From NCBI RefSeq assembly GCF_009770985.1, contig NZ_WSRW01000001.1, positions 992,001 through 1,056,000 of the forward strand: 64,000 nucleotides of DNA, written 5' to 3'. Below the pieces are notes generated by a model. The model was not told the DNA's origin, searched no databases, and saw only the letters and a list, made by a program, of their open reading frames with translations. A program made the translations under genes and the position numbers. Positions within the stretch are counted from its first letter, which is position 1, and each line of letters starts with the position of its first letter. The DNA comes from Mucilaginibacter lacusdianchii (GTDB lineage Bacteria; Bacteroidota; Bacteroidia; Sphingobacteriales; Sphingobacteriaceae). Positions 53,660 to 63,560 of this stretch are shown here, piece after piece.

Positions 53660-56600
53660 TTGAATATTCGAGAAATTTTAGAAAAATATAAAACAGATGA
53701 GCGGGTTACGGCGCTGGCTAAAGCGCTCAACAGCTCTAAAAATCCGCGGGTTCAGCTGCGTGGGTTGGTTGGTTCGAGCGATGCCACTATTGCGGTAGCC
53801 TTGTACTTTTTACAGCACAAGCACCAGCTGTTCATTTTGCCCGACCGCGAGGAGGCCGCCTATTTTCAGGCCGATCTGGAAAACCTGACCGGCAAGGAAA
53901 TTTTGCTGTTCCCATCCTCTTACCGCAAACCGTTTGAATTTACCCAGCCCGACAGCAGTAACGTACTGGCCCGCGCTGAGGTTCTTAACGAACTGAACCA
54001 TTCCAGCGAGTACGGCCAACTGATTGTTACCTACCCAGAGGCTATTGCCGAAAAGGTGATTGATCGTTCATCGCTCGAAAAAAACACCTTGGATATCAGC
54101 GTAAACAGCAAACTAAGTATCGACTTTATCAACGAGTTTTTGATTGAGTACGATTTTGAAAGGGTTGATTTTGTGTACGAGCCTGGCCAGTTTTCGGTAC
54201 GTGGTGGTATTGTGGACATTTTCTCGTTCTCGCACGATTTGCCTTACCGGGTAGAATTTTTTGGCGACTTTATTGAATCGATCCGCACGTTCGAAATTGA
54301 AAGCCAATTGTCGGTTGAACAAGTTAAAACCATCACCATTGTGCCCAACGTACAATCCAAGTTTTTAACCGAAAATAATATTTCATTATTGGAATATATT
54401 GAAGCCGATACACAGGTATGGATTAAGGATGTACAATTTACGCTGGACATTATAAAAGACGGTTACAAAAAGGCCACTCAATTGTGGAAAGCCCTATCCG
54501 CCGATGAGAAAACCCAGAATCCTGATTGGATTGACCCCAAATATGCTTTTACCGATGAAAAAATGATTGCCGACCAGCTGCACGATTTTGCAGTGGTAGA
54601 ATTTGGCAAACAATTTTTTTACGATGCGCAGCATACGCTTAACTTTGACATTCGTCCGCAGCCATCGTTCAATAAAGACTTTCAGCTGCTGATACACAAT
54701 ATTAAAAACAACGAGACCGATAAAATTGAAAACCTCATCTTTACCGACAACGCCAAACAGGTAGAACGGCTATATGCCATTTTTGATGACCTGGATAAAA
54801 CGGTAAAATTTACGCCGGTTAATGTATCCATTCGCGAAGGTTTTATTGATCGCGAGCAACACCTGGCCTGCTATACCGACCACCAGATATTTGACCGTTA
54901 CTACAAATACAAACTACGTAAAGGTTACCAGCGCACGCAGGCCATTACCCTGAAAGAATTGCGTGAATTAAAACCTGGCGACTACGTTACCCACATTGAC
55001 CACGGTATTGGCAAATACGCCGGCCTGGAAAAGGTAGAGGTGAACGGCAAAATACAGGAAATGATACGCCTGATTTATGCTGATAACGATTTGCTTTATG
55101 TAAATATCAACTCGCTAAACCGTATATCTAAATTTAGCGGTAAAGAAGGCGCCGTGCCCCGGATGAATAAGTTGGGCACCGATACTTGGGAGCGGTTAAA
55201 AAAAACTACAAAAAAAAAAGTTAAAGACATCGCCCGTGACCTGATTAAGCTTTACGCCGTGCGTAAGGCCCAACACGGCAATGCCTTCTCGCCCGATAGT
55301 TATTTACAAACCGAACTGGAGGCGTCCTTTATATACGAGGACACGCCCGACCAGGAAAAAGCAACGGCCGATTTTAAACGCGACATGGAATCGCCGCACC
55401 CGATGGACCGACTGATTTGTGGCGACGTAGGTTTCGGCAAAACTGAAGTAGCCATCCGTGCTGCCTTTAAAGCCGTAGCCGATAGCAAGCAGGTAGCCGT
55501 GTTGGTGCCTACTACTATTTTGGCCGCGCAGCACTTCAAAACCTTCTCGGACCGGCTGAAAGGTTTTCCTTGTAACATTGATTTTATCAATCGCTTTAAA
55601 ACCAACAAGCAAATTAAAGACAGCTTGGCCAAACTGGCCGAAGGCAAACTGGATATCATTATTGGCACCCACCGCCTGGTAAGCAAAGACGTAAAGTTTA
55701 AAGACCTGGGCCTGATGATTATTGATGAGGAGCAGAAATTTGGCGTAGCTACCAAAGAAAAGCTGAAAGCCATGCGTGCCAACGTAGATACCATGACGCT
55801 TACGGCAACGCCTATCCCACGTACGCTACACTTCTCGCTGATGGGTGCGCGCGATTTGTCTATTATTTCCACCCCGCCACCTAACCGCCAGCCGGTAGTA
55901 ACCGAACTGCATGTGTTTAACGATAAACTGATTAAGGAAGCGGTTGAATACGAAATTGACCGTGGTGGGCAGATATTTTTTATCCATAACCGCGTAGCCG
56001 ACCTACCACAACTGGGCGGCATGATTCGGAAACTAGTACCGAAGGCCCGTATCGGTATAGCCCACGGTCAGTTGGAAGGTGATGATCTGGAAGACGTAAT
56101 GCTCAAGTTTGTAAACCACGAATATGACGTGCTGATTGCCACTACTATTATCGAGGCCGGTTTGGATATACCGAATGCCAATACCATCATCATCAACCAT
56201 GCGCACATGTTTGGTTTGAGCGATTTGCACCAGATGCGTGGACGGGTAGGCCGTAGCAACAAAAAGGCATTTTGTTACTTGCTGAGTCCGCCATTGTCAA
56301 CCCTTACTTCTGAAGCGCGTAAGCGTTTGAGTGCTATTGAAGAATTTTCCGACTTAGGCAGCGGCTTTAACGTGGCCATGCGCGACTTAGACATCCGCGG
56401 CAGCGGAAACCTGCTGGGTGCCGAACAAAGTGGCTTTATTGCCGAGATCGGCTTTGAAATGTACCATAAGATACTGGATGAAGCTATTCAGGAACTGAAA
56501 GACGAAGAATTCAAGGAGGTATTCCAGGATGAAAAACCACGTCCGTTCATCAGCTTCACGCAGATTGATACGGATATGGAGATCCTCATCCCCGACGAGT

Positions 56601-57013
56601 ATGTAACCAACCTTACGGAGCGTTATAACCTGTACACTGAGGTATCTAAACTGGAAAACGAAACCCAGCTGCAAGCCTTTGAAAAGCAACTAGCCGACCG
56701 CTTTGGACCCGTGCCACCACAGGTGAACGACTTGCTGAATACCATCCGCCTGCAATGGATGGGTAAGGCTATCGGCTTCGAGAAAATATCACTGAAAAAA
56801 AATGTATTGCGCGGCTATTTTCTGGCCAACCAGCAGTCCAGATATTTTGAATCGCAGGAGTTTATGCAGGTGCTCAACTTTGTCAAAAACAACCCGCGTC
56901 GGGTAAATATGAAAGAGGTTAAGAATAGCCTGCGTATTAGTATTGAAGGTGTTCGGAGTATTGAAGAAGCGGTAGATATATTGAGTGAGGTTGGGATTGG
57001 AGTACCGGCGTAA
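53660..57013 (+). CDS. mfd: Transcription-repair coupling factor
   Basis: 1117 aa. TTG at 53660 is preferred over TTG at 53651, which overlaps the promoter box. UvrB-homology N-terminus, CarD-like RNA polymerase-interacting domain (LRELKPGDYVTHIDHGIGKYAG), and an SF2 helicase core with GDVGFGKTEVA, IIDEEQKFGV, TATPIPRTL and GRVGRS. The TRCF C-terminal domain follows. It removes stalled RNA polymerase and recruits UvrA. Normal length. Confidence 0.97.
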   Translation: MNIREILEKYKTDERVTALAKALNSSKNPRVQLRGLVGSSDATIAVALYFLQHKHQLFILPDREEAAYFQADLENLTGKEILLFPSSYRKPFEFTQPDSSNVLARAEVLNELNHSSEYGQLIVTYPEAIAEKVIDRSSLEKNTLDISVNSKLSIDFINEFLIEYDFERVDFVYEPGQFSVRGGIVDIFSFSHDLPYRVEFFGDFIESIRTFEIESQLSVEQVKTITIVPNVQSKFLTENNISLLEYIEADTQVWIKDVQFTLDIIKDGYKKATQLWKALSADEKTQNPDWIDPKYAFTDEKMIADQLHDFAVVEFGKQFFYDAQHTLNFDIRPQPSFNKDFQLLIHNIKNNETDKIENLIFTDNAKQVERLYAIFDDLDKTVKFTPVNVSIREGFIDREQHLACYTDHQIFDRYYKYKLRKGYQRTQAITLKELRELKPGDYVTHIDHGIGKYAGLEKVEVNGKIQEMIRLIYADNDLLYVNINSLNRISKFSGKEGAVPRMNKLGTDTWERLKKTTKKKVKDIARDLIKLYAVRKAQHGNAFSPDSYLQTELEASFIYEDTPDQEKATADFKRDMESPHPMDRLICGDVGFGKTEVAIRAAFKAVADSKQVAVLVPTTILAAQHFKTFSDRLKGFPCNIDFINRFKTNKQIKDSLAKLAEGKLDIIIGTHRLVSKDVKFKDLGLMIIDEEQKFGVATKEKLKAMRANVDTMTLTATPIPRTLHFSLMGARDLSIISTPPPNRQPVVTELHVFNDKLIKEAVEYEIDRGGQIFFIHNRVADLPQLGGMIRKLVPKARIGIAHGQLEGDDLEDVMLKFVNHEYDVLIATTIIEAGLDIPNANTIIINHAHMFGLSDLHQMRGRVGRSNKKAFCYLLSPPLSTLTSEARKRLSAIEEFSDLGSGFNVAMRDLDIRGSGNLLGAEQSGFIAEIGFEMYHKILDEAIQELKDEEFKEVFQDEKPRPFISFTQIDTDMEILIPDEYVTNLTERYNLYTEVSKLENETQLQAFEKQLADRFGPVPPQVNDLLNTIRLQWMGKAIGFEKISLKKNVLRGYFLANQQSRYFESQEFMQVLNFVKNNPRRVNMKEVKNSLRISIEGVRSIEEAVDILSEVGIGVPA

Positions 57014-57042
57014 GCTTTATACTTAATATCACTTTTTATTTT

Positions 57043-57099
57043 AAAAGGCGCTTATGTGGGTAGTGTATAACAAGTACATCCATGCAAGCGTCTTTTTTT
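57043..57099. terminator. Terminator after mfd
   Basis: AAAAGGCGCTT (57043-57053) pairs with AAGCGTCTTTT with one mismatch, followed by a T run; the loop is long. Also serves the convergent lipoprotein gene. Confidence 0.6.
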
Positions 57100-57123
57100 A
57101 ATAGACAAATTAACAGCAGGTAG

Positions 57124-57570
57124 TTATTTCGATTTTTTTGCTAAGCTTATCTTTTTTATTTTTTGAACAAGGAACCTAGAATTGTTCGATCCAAGATGTC
57201 CATAGCCACCCTTTTTTCCTGTTTCATATATGCCTATTGCTTCAATTATCAAATAAGAATTCCAGTAATGTCTGTGAACTTTAGCAAAGGCTTTTCCAAT
57301 TTTTGAAGGCAGTTTTTCTTCTTCAAAATCTAACTCTACCTTTAATTCTCTTGCACATAAATCAGGATTTATAGGATAAATTGCCCAATACTCTTCCATA
57401 CCGCTGTAAGCAAACTTCAGATAAACTTGTTTATTTTGATAGTTTGGCAAATCACAAAAGCTAATAACTGGCACGCCACTGGAAGCTTGTATTGAATACT
57501 CTTTTTTTAACGAAGAACAAGAAAAAAGGGATATGATACATGTAATAGCTGCGAGCTTAATATATTTCAT
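57124..57570 (-). CDS. Hypothetical lipoprotein, 148 aa
   Basis: Lipobox SLFSC with Cys18 after a signal peptide. The mature part (about 130 aa) has KQVYLKFAYSGMEEYWAIYPI and a second Cys/Phe-rich pair near residue 40; no family recognised. A+T-rich compared with its neighbours. It follows hpt in the same direction with a 41-bp gap. Confidence 0.75.
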   Translation of the reverse strand: MKYIKLAAITCIISLFSCSSLKKEYSIQASSGVPVISFCDLPNYQNKQVYLKFAYSGMEEYWAIYPINPDLCARELKVELDFEEEKLPSKIGKAFAKVHRHYWNSYLIIEAIGIYETGKKGGYGHLGSNNSRFLVQKIKKISLAKKSK

Positions 57571-57611
57571 CTTAATATAGCTAATAACATAAAACAGCCA
57601 TAAAAACGCAT

Positions 57612-58160
57612 TTACACCTCACCTGTAGTACTTGTCAACCGATAAATATCTTTCAAATTTCGTCCCAGCTCTTTATAATCCAACCCATAACCTACTACAA
57701 ACTCGTTTTCAATCTCAAAGCCCACGTAGCGCAGTTCTTCAATAGACGTTTCGAGCTTGCCGGGTTTAAGTAGCATGGAACATGCAGTGATCGACGCAGG
57801 GTTGCTTAGTTTCAGCTTTTCGATAAGGTAGGCCAGTGTGTTACCTGTATCCACAATATCTTCTACAATAATAACATGCCGACCGCTGATGTCGACGCTC
57901 AGGTCAATATCCTCCCGTATTTTACGACTGGTGGACGTGCCGCCAAAGTATGAGGCCAGCTTGGTAAAAGTAACTTCGCAGGGAATAGTGATCTGTTTAA
58001 TCAAATCGGCTACAAACAGAAAGCTCCCGTTTAATACACCAATAAAAATCGGCGTTTTACCGGCATAGTCAGCATTCAGTTCTACAGACAGTAGGTTAAT
58101 GCGTTCGGCAATAGTCTCCTGCTCAATAAGCGGTTCAAATTCCAGGTCGTCTATTCTCAT
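57612..58160 (-). CDS. hpt: Hypoxanthine phosphoribosyltransferase
   Basis: 182 aa from ATG at 58160. The PRPP-binding motif VIIVEDIVDTGNTL and the LNGSFLFVADLI block are present, as is the flexible-loop segment TKLASYFGGTSTSR. It salvages hypoxanthine and guanine to IMP and GMP. Divergent from the M16 peptidase gene. Confidence 0.96.
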   Translation of the reverse strand: MRIDDLEFEPLIEQETIAERINLLSVELNADYAGKTPIFIGVLNGSFLFVADLIKQITIPCEVTFTKLASYFGGTSTSRKIREDIDLSVDISGRHVIIVEDIVDTGNTLAYLIEKLKLSNPASITACSMLLKPGKLETSIEELRYVGFEIENEFVVGYGLDYKELGRNLKDIYRLTSTTGEV

Positions 58161-58193
58161 ACACAATATTACACAAAACAGAAATTATAACCG

Positions 58194-58201
58194 CAAATAT
58201 A
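58194..58201 (-). promoter_or_regulatory. -7 box of the hpt promoter
   Basis: TATATTTG on the minus strand, 34 nt before the hpt ATG; it lies 16 bp from the oppositely directed box of the M16 gene. Confidence 0.4.
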
Positions 58202-58217
58202 TCGGTACAAATAACCG

Positions 58218-58225
58218 TATCTTTG
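58218..58225 (+). promoter_or_regulatory. -7 box of the M16 peptidase promoter
   Basis: TATCTTTG, ending 8 nt before the ATG at 58233. Confidence 0.45.
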
Positions 58226-58232
58226 CACGCTC

Positions 58233-59465
58233 ATGATAGATTATCAGGTTCATACGCTTTCTAACGGCATCCGCCTTTTATATAAATATGCTGCCTCTAC
58301 CATCACCCACACCTGCTTTGTTATCAATGCCGGCGCGCGCGATGAACAGCCGCAAAAAGACGGTTTGGCCCACTTTATAGAACACCTGCTGTTTAAGCAA
58401 ACCGAACGCCGAAACACCAGCCAAATCCTGAACCGGCTGGAACTGGTAGGCGCCGATTTAAACGCTTACACCACCAAAGAATATACCTGCATACATGCCT
58501 CACTTTTGAAGCAGCATCTGGAGCGCACGCTGGATTTATTTGAGGATATTATCTTTCACTCCACTTTTCCGGAAGAAGAACTAACCAAAGAGCGCAGTGT
58601 GATATTGGATGAAATTGCTTCGTACCAGGATCAGCCTGAAGAAGCTATTCAGGACGACTTTGAAGGCATTCTGTTTAAAGGACATCCTCTGGGCAACAAC
58701 ATACTGGGCACCGAAGAGTCGGTTAACCAACTGAGCCGAACAGATATCAATCAATTTTTAGCAGATACCTACAACACCCACCAAATGGTATTTGCCGTAA
58801 TTGGCGATTACGATTTTAACAAGCTGATTAAACTGGTTGAAAAATATCTGGGTGCTATTCCGGCAAATACATCCGCCAAAAACAGGCAGCAACCCGGCAA
58901 ACTTATCAGCGAGTATACGGTAATTGAAAAACCTATTTCGCAGGTGCATTGCGTACTAGGTAGCTTGGCCTATCCATCATCGCACAAATATAAAAACGGC
59001 TTATTGCTACTTAACAATTTGCTGGGTGGAATGGGCATGAGTAGTAGACTAAACCTCGAAATCCGCGAAAAGCATGGCATTGCGTACACCATCGAGTCGG
59101 GCTATACACCGCTTACTGATACCGGCATATTTTCAGTTTACTTTGGCACTGATGCCGAAAAATCTGACAAAGCACTGCGTTTGGTTCATAAAGAGCTGAA
59201 AAAGCTACGTGATAACAAACTAGGCTCATTACAACTGCAACAGGCTAAACAGAAGTTTATTGGCCAGATCGCCTTGGCCGAAGAAAACCGGTTAAGCCTG
59301 ATTATCTCGATGGCCAAAAGCCTGATTGATTTTAACTCCATTGATAGCTTACAGGATGTGTTCGATAAGATGAACGCTGTAACAGCCGAAGAGCTACTGG
59401 AAATCAGCAATGAGATTTTTGACCCTAATAATTGGGCTACGCTGATTTTTGAGCCGAAGGAGTAA
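58233..59465 (+). CDS. M16-family zinc peptidase (insulinase/pitrilysin-like)
   Basis: 410 aa. The inverted zinc motif HFIEH (His47, Glu50, His51) and the distal Glu in RSVILDEIASYQD are intact. A second, non-catalytic M16 half follows (HCVLGSLAYPSSHKYKNGLL, GMGMSSRLNLEIREKHGIAY). No signal peptide, so it should be cytosolic, processing peptides. Single-chain length suggests a homodimer, as in bacterial MPP-like peptidases. Confidence 0.94.
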   Translation: MIDYQVHTLSNGIRLLYKYAASTITHTCFVINAGARDEQPQKDGLAHFIEHLLFKQTERRNTSQILNRLELVGADLNAYTTKEYTCIHASLLKQHLERTLDLFEDIIFHSTFPEEELTKERSVILDEIASYQDQPEEAIQDDFEGILFKGHPLGNNILGTEESVNQLSRTDINQFLADTYNTHQMVFAVIGDYDFNKLIKLVEKYLGAIPANTSAKNRQQPGKLISEYTVIEKPISQVHCVLGSLAYPSSHKYKNGLLLLNNLLGGMGMSSRLNLEIREKHGIAYTIESGYTPLTDTGIFSVYFGTDAEKSDKALRLVHKELKKLRDNKLGSLQLQQAKQKFIGQIALAEENRLSLIISMAKSLIDFNSIDSLQDVFDKMNAVTAEELLEISNEIFDPNNWATLIFEPKE

Positions 59466-59473
59466 AATGTCTT

Positions 59474-59560
59474 GTCATTGCGAGCGATAGCGTGGCAATC
59501 TCGTCGCGTTTATTAAGTAAGCGACGGGATTGCCACGCCGTTAGCACTCCTCGCAATGAC
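59474..59560 (+). repeat. Palindromic intergenic element (GTCATTGCGAG arms), copy 2
   Basis: Outer arms GTCATTGCGAG (59474-59484) and CTCGCAATGAC (59550-59560) are perfect. Inner 17-nt arms at 59491-59507 and 59521-59537 pair at 16 of 17. Confidence 0.85.
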
Positions 59561-59626
59561 ACTTACTTTTAAATTAAACATTACTTACTCCGTTTAAATT
59601 GAATTTCACGATAATTCAATTATAAT

Positions 59627-59634
59627 TACTTTTG
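59627..59634 (+). promoter_or_regulatory. -7 box of the aspS promoter
   Basis: TACTTTTG, 25 nt before the aspS ATG. Confidence 0.4.
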
Positions 59635-59658
59635 CAAACTTTATAACAAACTGGTACT

Positions 59659-61404
59659 ATGCTTAGAACACATACTTGTGGCGAATTAAACATGAGCCAT
59701 TTAGGCCAAACCGTAACTTTGTGCGGTTGGGTACAAAAATCGCGCGATTTGGGCGGCACTACTTTTATTGACGTACGCGACCGCTATGGCTTAACCCAAT
59801 TAGTGTTAAACACAGATACAGATGCGACACTGCGCGAAACCGCCCGCAGCTTGGGCCGCGAGTTTGTAGTTAAGGTAACCGGCAAAGTGTTAGAACGCAC
59901 CAGTAAAAACTCTAAAATACCTACAGGTGATATTGAAATTGCTGTAGAAGCGTTGGATGTGCTGAACGAAGCTAAAATTCCACCTTTTTTAATAGAAGAC
60001 GAAACCGACGGCGGCGAAGAGTTGCGCGCTAAATACCGCTACCTGGATTTACGCCGTAACCCGTTGCGCCAAAACCTGATGCTGCGCCACAAAATAGCGC
60101 AGGAAATTCGTAAATATTTAGACGGATTGAACTTTATCGAGGTAGAAACCCCGGTGCTGATTAAATCAACCCCCGAAGGTGCACGCGACTTTGTGGTGCC
60201 CAGCCGTATGAACCAGGGCGAGTTTTATGCTTTGCCGCAATCGCCGCAAACGTTTAAACAATTGCTGATGGTAAGCGGTTTTGACCGTTATTTCCAGATT
60301 GTTAAATGCTTTCGCGATGAAGATTTGCGTGCCGACCGCCAGCCTGAATTTACGCAGATAGACTGTGAAATGTCGTTCATTGAACAGGAAGATATCTTAA
60401 ACATTTTTGAAGGGATGGCCCGTCACCTATTCAACACCGTTAAAGGTATTGACTTAGGTACCTTCCCACGTATGCAGTATGCTGATGCCATGCGCCTGTA
60501 CGGTTCCGACAAACCGGATATCCGTTTCGGGATGCAGTTTGTAGAGCTGAACGATATTGTAAAAGGCAAAAACTTTGGCGTGTTTGATAACGCAGAACTG
60601 GTAGTTGGCATCAACGCCAAAGGCGCTGCATCATACACCCGCAAACAACTGGACGAACTGACTGAGTGGCTGAAACGCCCACAAATTGGCGCTACCGGCC
60701 TGATTTACATGCGCCATAATGATGATGGTTCATTAAAATCATCAGTAGATAAATTCTATAACGAAGAAGAACTGCAAAAATGGTCGGCCGCGTTTAATAC
60801 CAAGCCGGGCGACCTGGTGCTGGTACTGGCCGGTCAAACCGATAAAGTACGCAAACAACTGAACGAACTGCGTTTGGAAATGGGCTCGCGCCTGGGCCTG
60901 CGCAGCAAGGATGTGTTTGCACCACTGTGGGTGTTAGATTTCCCGCTGTTAGAGTTTGATGAAGAAAGCGGCCGCTGGCATGCCATGCACCACCCGTTCA
61001 CCTCGCCTAAACCCGAGGATATTGCTATGCTGGATACTAATCCCGGAGCCGTACGCGCCAACGCTTACGACATGGTGATTAACGGTATTGAAGTGGGCGG
61101 CGGATCTATCCGTATTTACGACCGTGCTCTGCAGTCCTTAATGTTTAAACATCTGGGCTTTAGTCCTGAAGAAGCGCAAAAACAATTCGGCTTTTTGATG
61201 GATGCCTTTGAATACGGCGCACCGCCGCATGGTGGCATTGCCTTGGGCTTTGATCGATTGTGTTCAATATTTGCCGGACTGGATTCTATCCGAGACGTGA
61301 TTGCCTTCCCAAAAAATAACTCGGGCCGCGATGTGATGATTGATGCGCCATCTACCATTGCCGATGCACAATTGCAGGAGTTAAGTATCAAAACTACTGT
61401 TTAA
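59659..61404 (+). CDS. aspS: Aspartyl-tRNA synthetase
   Basis: 581 aa, bacterial type with anticodon-binding OB fold (about 1-110), class II catalytic core and an inserted GAD domain (about 290-420). Motif 2 [16 protein letters not shown] and motif 3 [12 protein letters not shown] are present. It charges tRNA-Asp. The FKBP gene starts 27 bp downstream on the same strand. Confidence 0.97.
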   Translation: MLRTHTCGELNMSHLGQTVTLCGWVQKSRDLGGTTFIDVRDRYGLTQLVLNTDTDATLRETARSLGREFVVKVTGKVLERTSKNSKIPTGDIEIAVEALDVLNEAKIPPFLIEDETDGGEELRAKYRYLDLRRNPLRQNLMLRHKIAQEIRKYLDGLNFIEVETPVLIKSTPEGARDFVVPSRMNQGEFYALPQSPQTFKQLLMVSGFDRYFQIVKCFRDEDLRADRQPEFTQIDCEMSFIEQEDILNIFEGMARHLFNTVKGIDLGTFPRMQYADAMRLYGSDKPDIRFGMQFVELNDIVKGKNFGVFDNAELVVGINAKGAASYTRKQLDELTEWLKRPQIGATGLIYMRHNDDGSLKSSVDKFYNEEELQKWSAAFNTKPGDLVLVLAGQTDKVRKQLNELRLEMGSRLGLRSKDVFAPLWVLDFPLLEFDEESGRWHAMHHPFTSPKPEDIAMLDTNPGAVRANAYDMVINGIEVGGGSIRIYDRALQSLMFKHLGFSPEEAQKQFGFLMDAFEYGAPPHGGIALGFDRLCSIFAGLDSIRDVIAFPKNNSGRDVMIDAPSTIADAQLQELSIKTTV

Positions 61405-61431
61405 CACGTAGCGGTGGTAAATACTTATAAC

Positions 61432-61914
61432 ATGAAAAAACTGTTAATTCTGCTTAGCGCAATTATTTTAGGGCTATCTGCCTGTACCAAAAGCAACACC
61501 GAAAAGGTTGAACCGTTTGATGCAGCCAAACAGGCAGCCGAGGATGACGCTAAAATTCAGGCTTACATCAAAGCCAATAATTTAACGCCTGTAAAGGATG
61601 CGTCTGGCTTGTATTACCAAGTAATGACGCCCGGAACCGGCGCTAATGCCACCAGCAATTCTACCGTAAATGTAAACTACACCGGTAAGTTGCTTGACGG
61701 GAGCCAGTTTGATAGCGGTAATTTTACAACGAGCTTAAATGCTAATGCCAACATTATTGAAGGTTGGAAAATAGGATTAACCCATATTAACAAAAACGGC
61801 CGCATTCTGCTGCTCATTCCGTCAGCATTGGGCTACGGCAACAGATCACCAGGTGCAGGTGTACCGGCTAATTCAGTTTTGGTGTTTGTTGTAGATATGC
61901 TATCTATACAGTAA
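61432..61914 (+). CDS. FKBP-type peptidyl-prolyl isomerase lipoprotein
   Basis: 160 aa from ATG at 61432; a GTG six codons earlier is unlikely. Lipobox GLSAC (Cys18). A short helical linker is followed by an FKBP domain with VNVNYTGKLLDGSQFDSG, IEGWKIGL and IPSALGYGNR. It should assist folding in the periplasm. Followed by a strong terminator. Confidence 0.93.
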   Translation: MKKLLILLSAIILGLSACTKSNTEKVEPFDAAKQAAEDDAKIQAYIKANNLTPVKDASGLYYQVMTPGTGANATSNSTVNVNYTGKLLDGSQFDSGNFTTSLNANANIIEGWKIGLTHINKNGRILLLIPSALGYGNRSPGAGVPANSVLVFVVDMLSIQ

Positions 61915-61927
61915 ATAAACTTTACGC

Positions 61928-61971
61928 ATATAAATACAAAAGGGGCCTAAAAGCCCCTTTTGTATTTATAT
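61928..61971 (+). terminator. Terminator after the FKBP gene
   Basis: 19-bp perfect arms (61928-61946, 61953-61971) with a 6-nt loop. The stem would mask an upstream extension of the next gene, supporting the start at 62012. Confidence 0.85.
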
Positions 61972-62011
61972 GTCTGCCCGTTTTTACTATCTTAAAGGCC
62001 AAATCCCTGAT

Positions 62012-63319
62012 ATGAAAAAAGTTTACTTATTAGCGCTGTTGTTAAGCACCGGTTCGGCCTTTGCACAAACCGAAGCGCTAAAAGCCAAAGTATCTCAAAA
62101 AGCGGATGCACTGCAACCAAAACTGGTAGCCTGGCGCCGTGACTTCCATGAACACCCTGAATTAGGCAACCATGAAACACGCACGGCCGACATCATCGCC
62201 AAGCACTTGCGGTCATTGGGCATCGACGTAAAAACTGGTGTAGCTAAAACTGGTGTGGTAGGTATCCTTAAAGGCGGCAAGCCCGGCCCGGTGGTAGCGT
62301 TGCGTGCCGATATGGACGGACTGCCAGTAGTAGAGCGGGTAAACCTACCGTTTGCCTCTAAAGTAAAAACCACGTTCAACGGTACCGAAGTAGGCGTAAT
62401 GCATGCCTGCGGGCACGATACGCACATGTCTATTCTGATGGGTGTGGCCGAAGTTTTATCAGGCATGAAAAACGACTTGCACGGTACCGTAAAATTCATC
62501 TTTCAACCAGCGGAGGAAGGTCCGCCGTTTGGTGAAGAAGGTGGTGCCGAGCTGATGGTGAAAGAAGGCGTACTGCAAAACCCAAAGGTAGATGTGGTAT
62601 TCGGCCTGCACATCAATGCCCAAACCGAGGTAGGTAAAATCACCTATCGCCCAGGTGGTACCATGGCAGCGGTGAACGATATGCAAATTGTGGTAAAAGG
62701 CAAGCAGTCGCACGGTGCTTATCCTTGGATGAGCATTGACCCTATTGTGGTATCGGCCCAAATTATTAACGCCTTGCAAACCATTGTAAGTCGCAATTTG
62801 AACGTTACCGAAAATGCGGCTGTGGTAACCATCGGTTCCATTAATGGCGGAAACCGCTCTAATATCATCCCCGAAAAGGTGGAAATGATGGGCACCCTGC
62901 GCGCGCTAAGCCGTGAAGATGAAAAGTTACTGATTGAGCGTGTTAAACAAATTGCTACTAAAACAGCCGAAGCTGCCGGTGCCACTGCCGAGGTGAAAAT
63001 ACCTTTCAGTGTACGCTACCCGGTTACTTATAACGACCCGGCCCTAACGGCCAAAATGCTGCCTACCCTGCAAGCCGCCGCCGGTGCCCGTAACGTGGCC
63101 GAAAAGCCTGCCGTAACAGGCGCCGAAGATTTTAGCTTTTACCAGGAAAAAGTACCCGGTTTGTTTTTCTTTTTAGGCGGCATGCCTAAGGGGGCCGACG
63201 TATCCAAAACCGCCGCTCACCATACGCCCGATTTTTATATTGACGAAAGCGGCTTTAGTTTGGGCGTGAAAGCTTTATGCGATTTAACGTTGGATTATAT
63301 GGCGGGGAAGGGGAAGTAA
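62012..63319 (+). CDS. M20-family amidohydrolase with signal peptide
   Basis: 435 aa from ATG at 62012; the longer frame from 61970 begins within the terminator. Signal peptide to about residue 18 (SAFAQ). Metal ligands are in HACGHDTHMS, QPAEEGP and AHHTPDF, the dimerisation (lid) domain is about 210-320. It belongs to the HipO/aminoacylase group and should hydrolyse N-acyl or amide bonds in the periplasm. Last recognised gene before a repeat-bearing gap. Confidence 0.93.
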   Translation: MKKVYLLALLLSTGSAFAQTEALKAKVSQKADALQPKLVAWRRDFHEHPELGNHETRTADIIAKHLRSLGIDVKTGVAKTGVVGILKGGKPGPVVALRADMDGLPVVERVNLPFASKVKTTFNGTEVGVMHACGHDTHMSILMGVAEVLSGMKNDLHGTVKFIFQPAEEGPPFGEEGGAELMVKEGVLQNPKVDVVFGLHINAQTEVGKITYRPGGTMAAVNDMQIVVKGKQSHGAYPWMSIDPIVVSAQIINALQTIVSRNLNVTENAAVVTIGSINGGNRSNIIPEKVEMMGTLRALSREDEKLLIERVKQIATKTAEAAGATAEVKIPFSVRYPVTYNDPALTAKMLPTLQAAAGARNVAEKPAVTGAEDFSFYQEKVPGLFFFLGGMPKGADVSKTAAHHTPDFYIDESGFSLGVKALCDLTLDYMAGKGK

Positions 63320-63376
63320 GAGGTTTGAAAGATTGTTTTACAATAATGGTGGCAGTTAAAGTAGTTCTGCCGCTAA

Positions 63377-63487
63377 TGTGCTTAAAGCACAAGTGACCAT
63401 TACTATACCCAGTCCAACATACTTGCACCAGTATGGAAACTTATTGGAGCTAGAGTTTCGTTAAAAGCACAAGTCAGTCTCCATACA
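63377..63487. repeat. Short-repeat cluster between the M20 gene and the last orphan gene
   Basis: Contains the palindrome TGTGCTTAAAGCACA (63377-63391). AAAGCACAAGT occurs at 63384-63394 and again at 63464-63474. TACTTGCACCAGTATG occurs at 63420-63435, and a near-inverted pair GTATGGAAAC / GTCTCCATAC flanks its centre. The same 16-nt TACTTGCACCAGTATG recurs at 63976-63991, beyond the next gene. Confidence 0.6.
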
Positions 63488-63560
63488 AACATAACATTAA
63501 GGTTTGTGCTAAATCGGGGTCTAAATTTAGAAGAACAAGAAATAAAATGATAAAACAGTT

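Noticed and set aside
55300..56022. 240-aa minus-strand frame inside mfd
   Set aside because: Antisense to conserved helicase motifs; low-complexity Ser-rich translation typical of a shadow.
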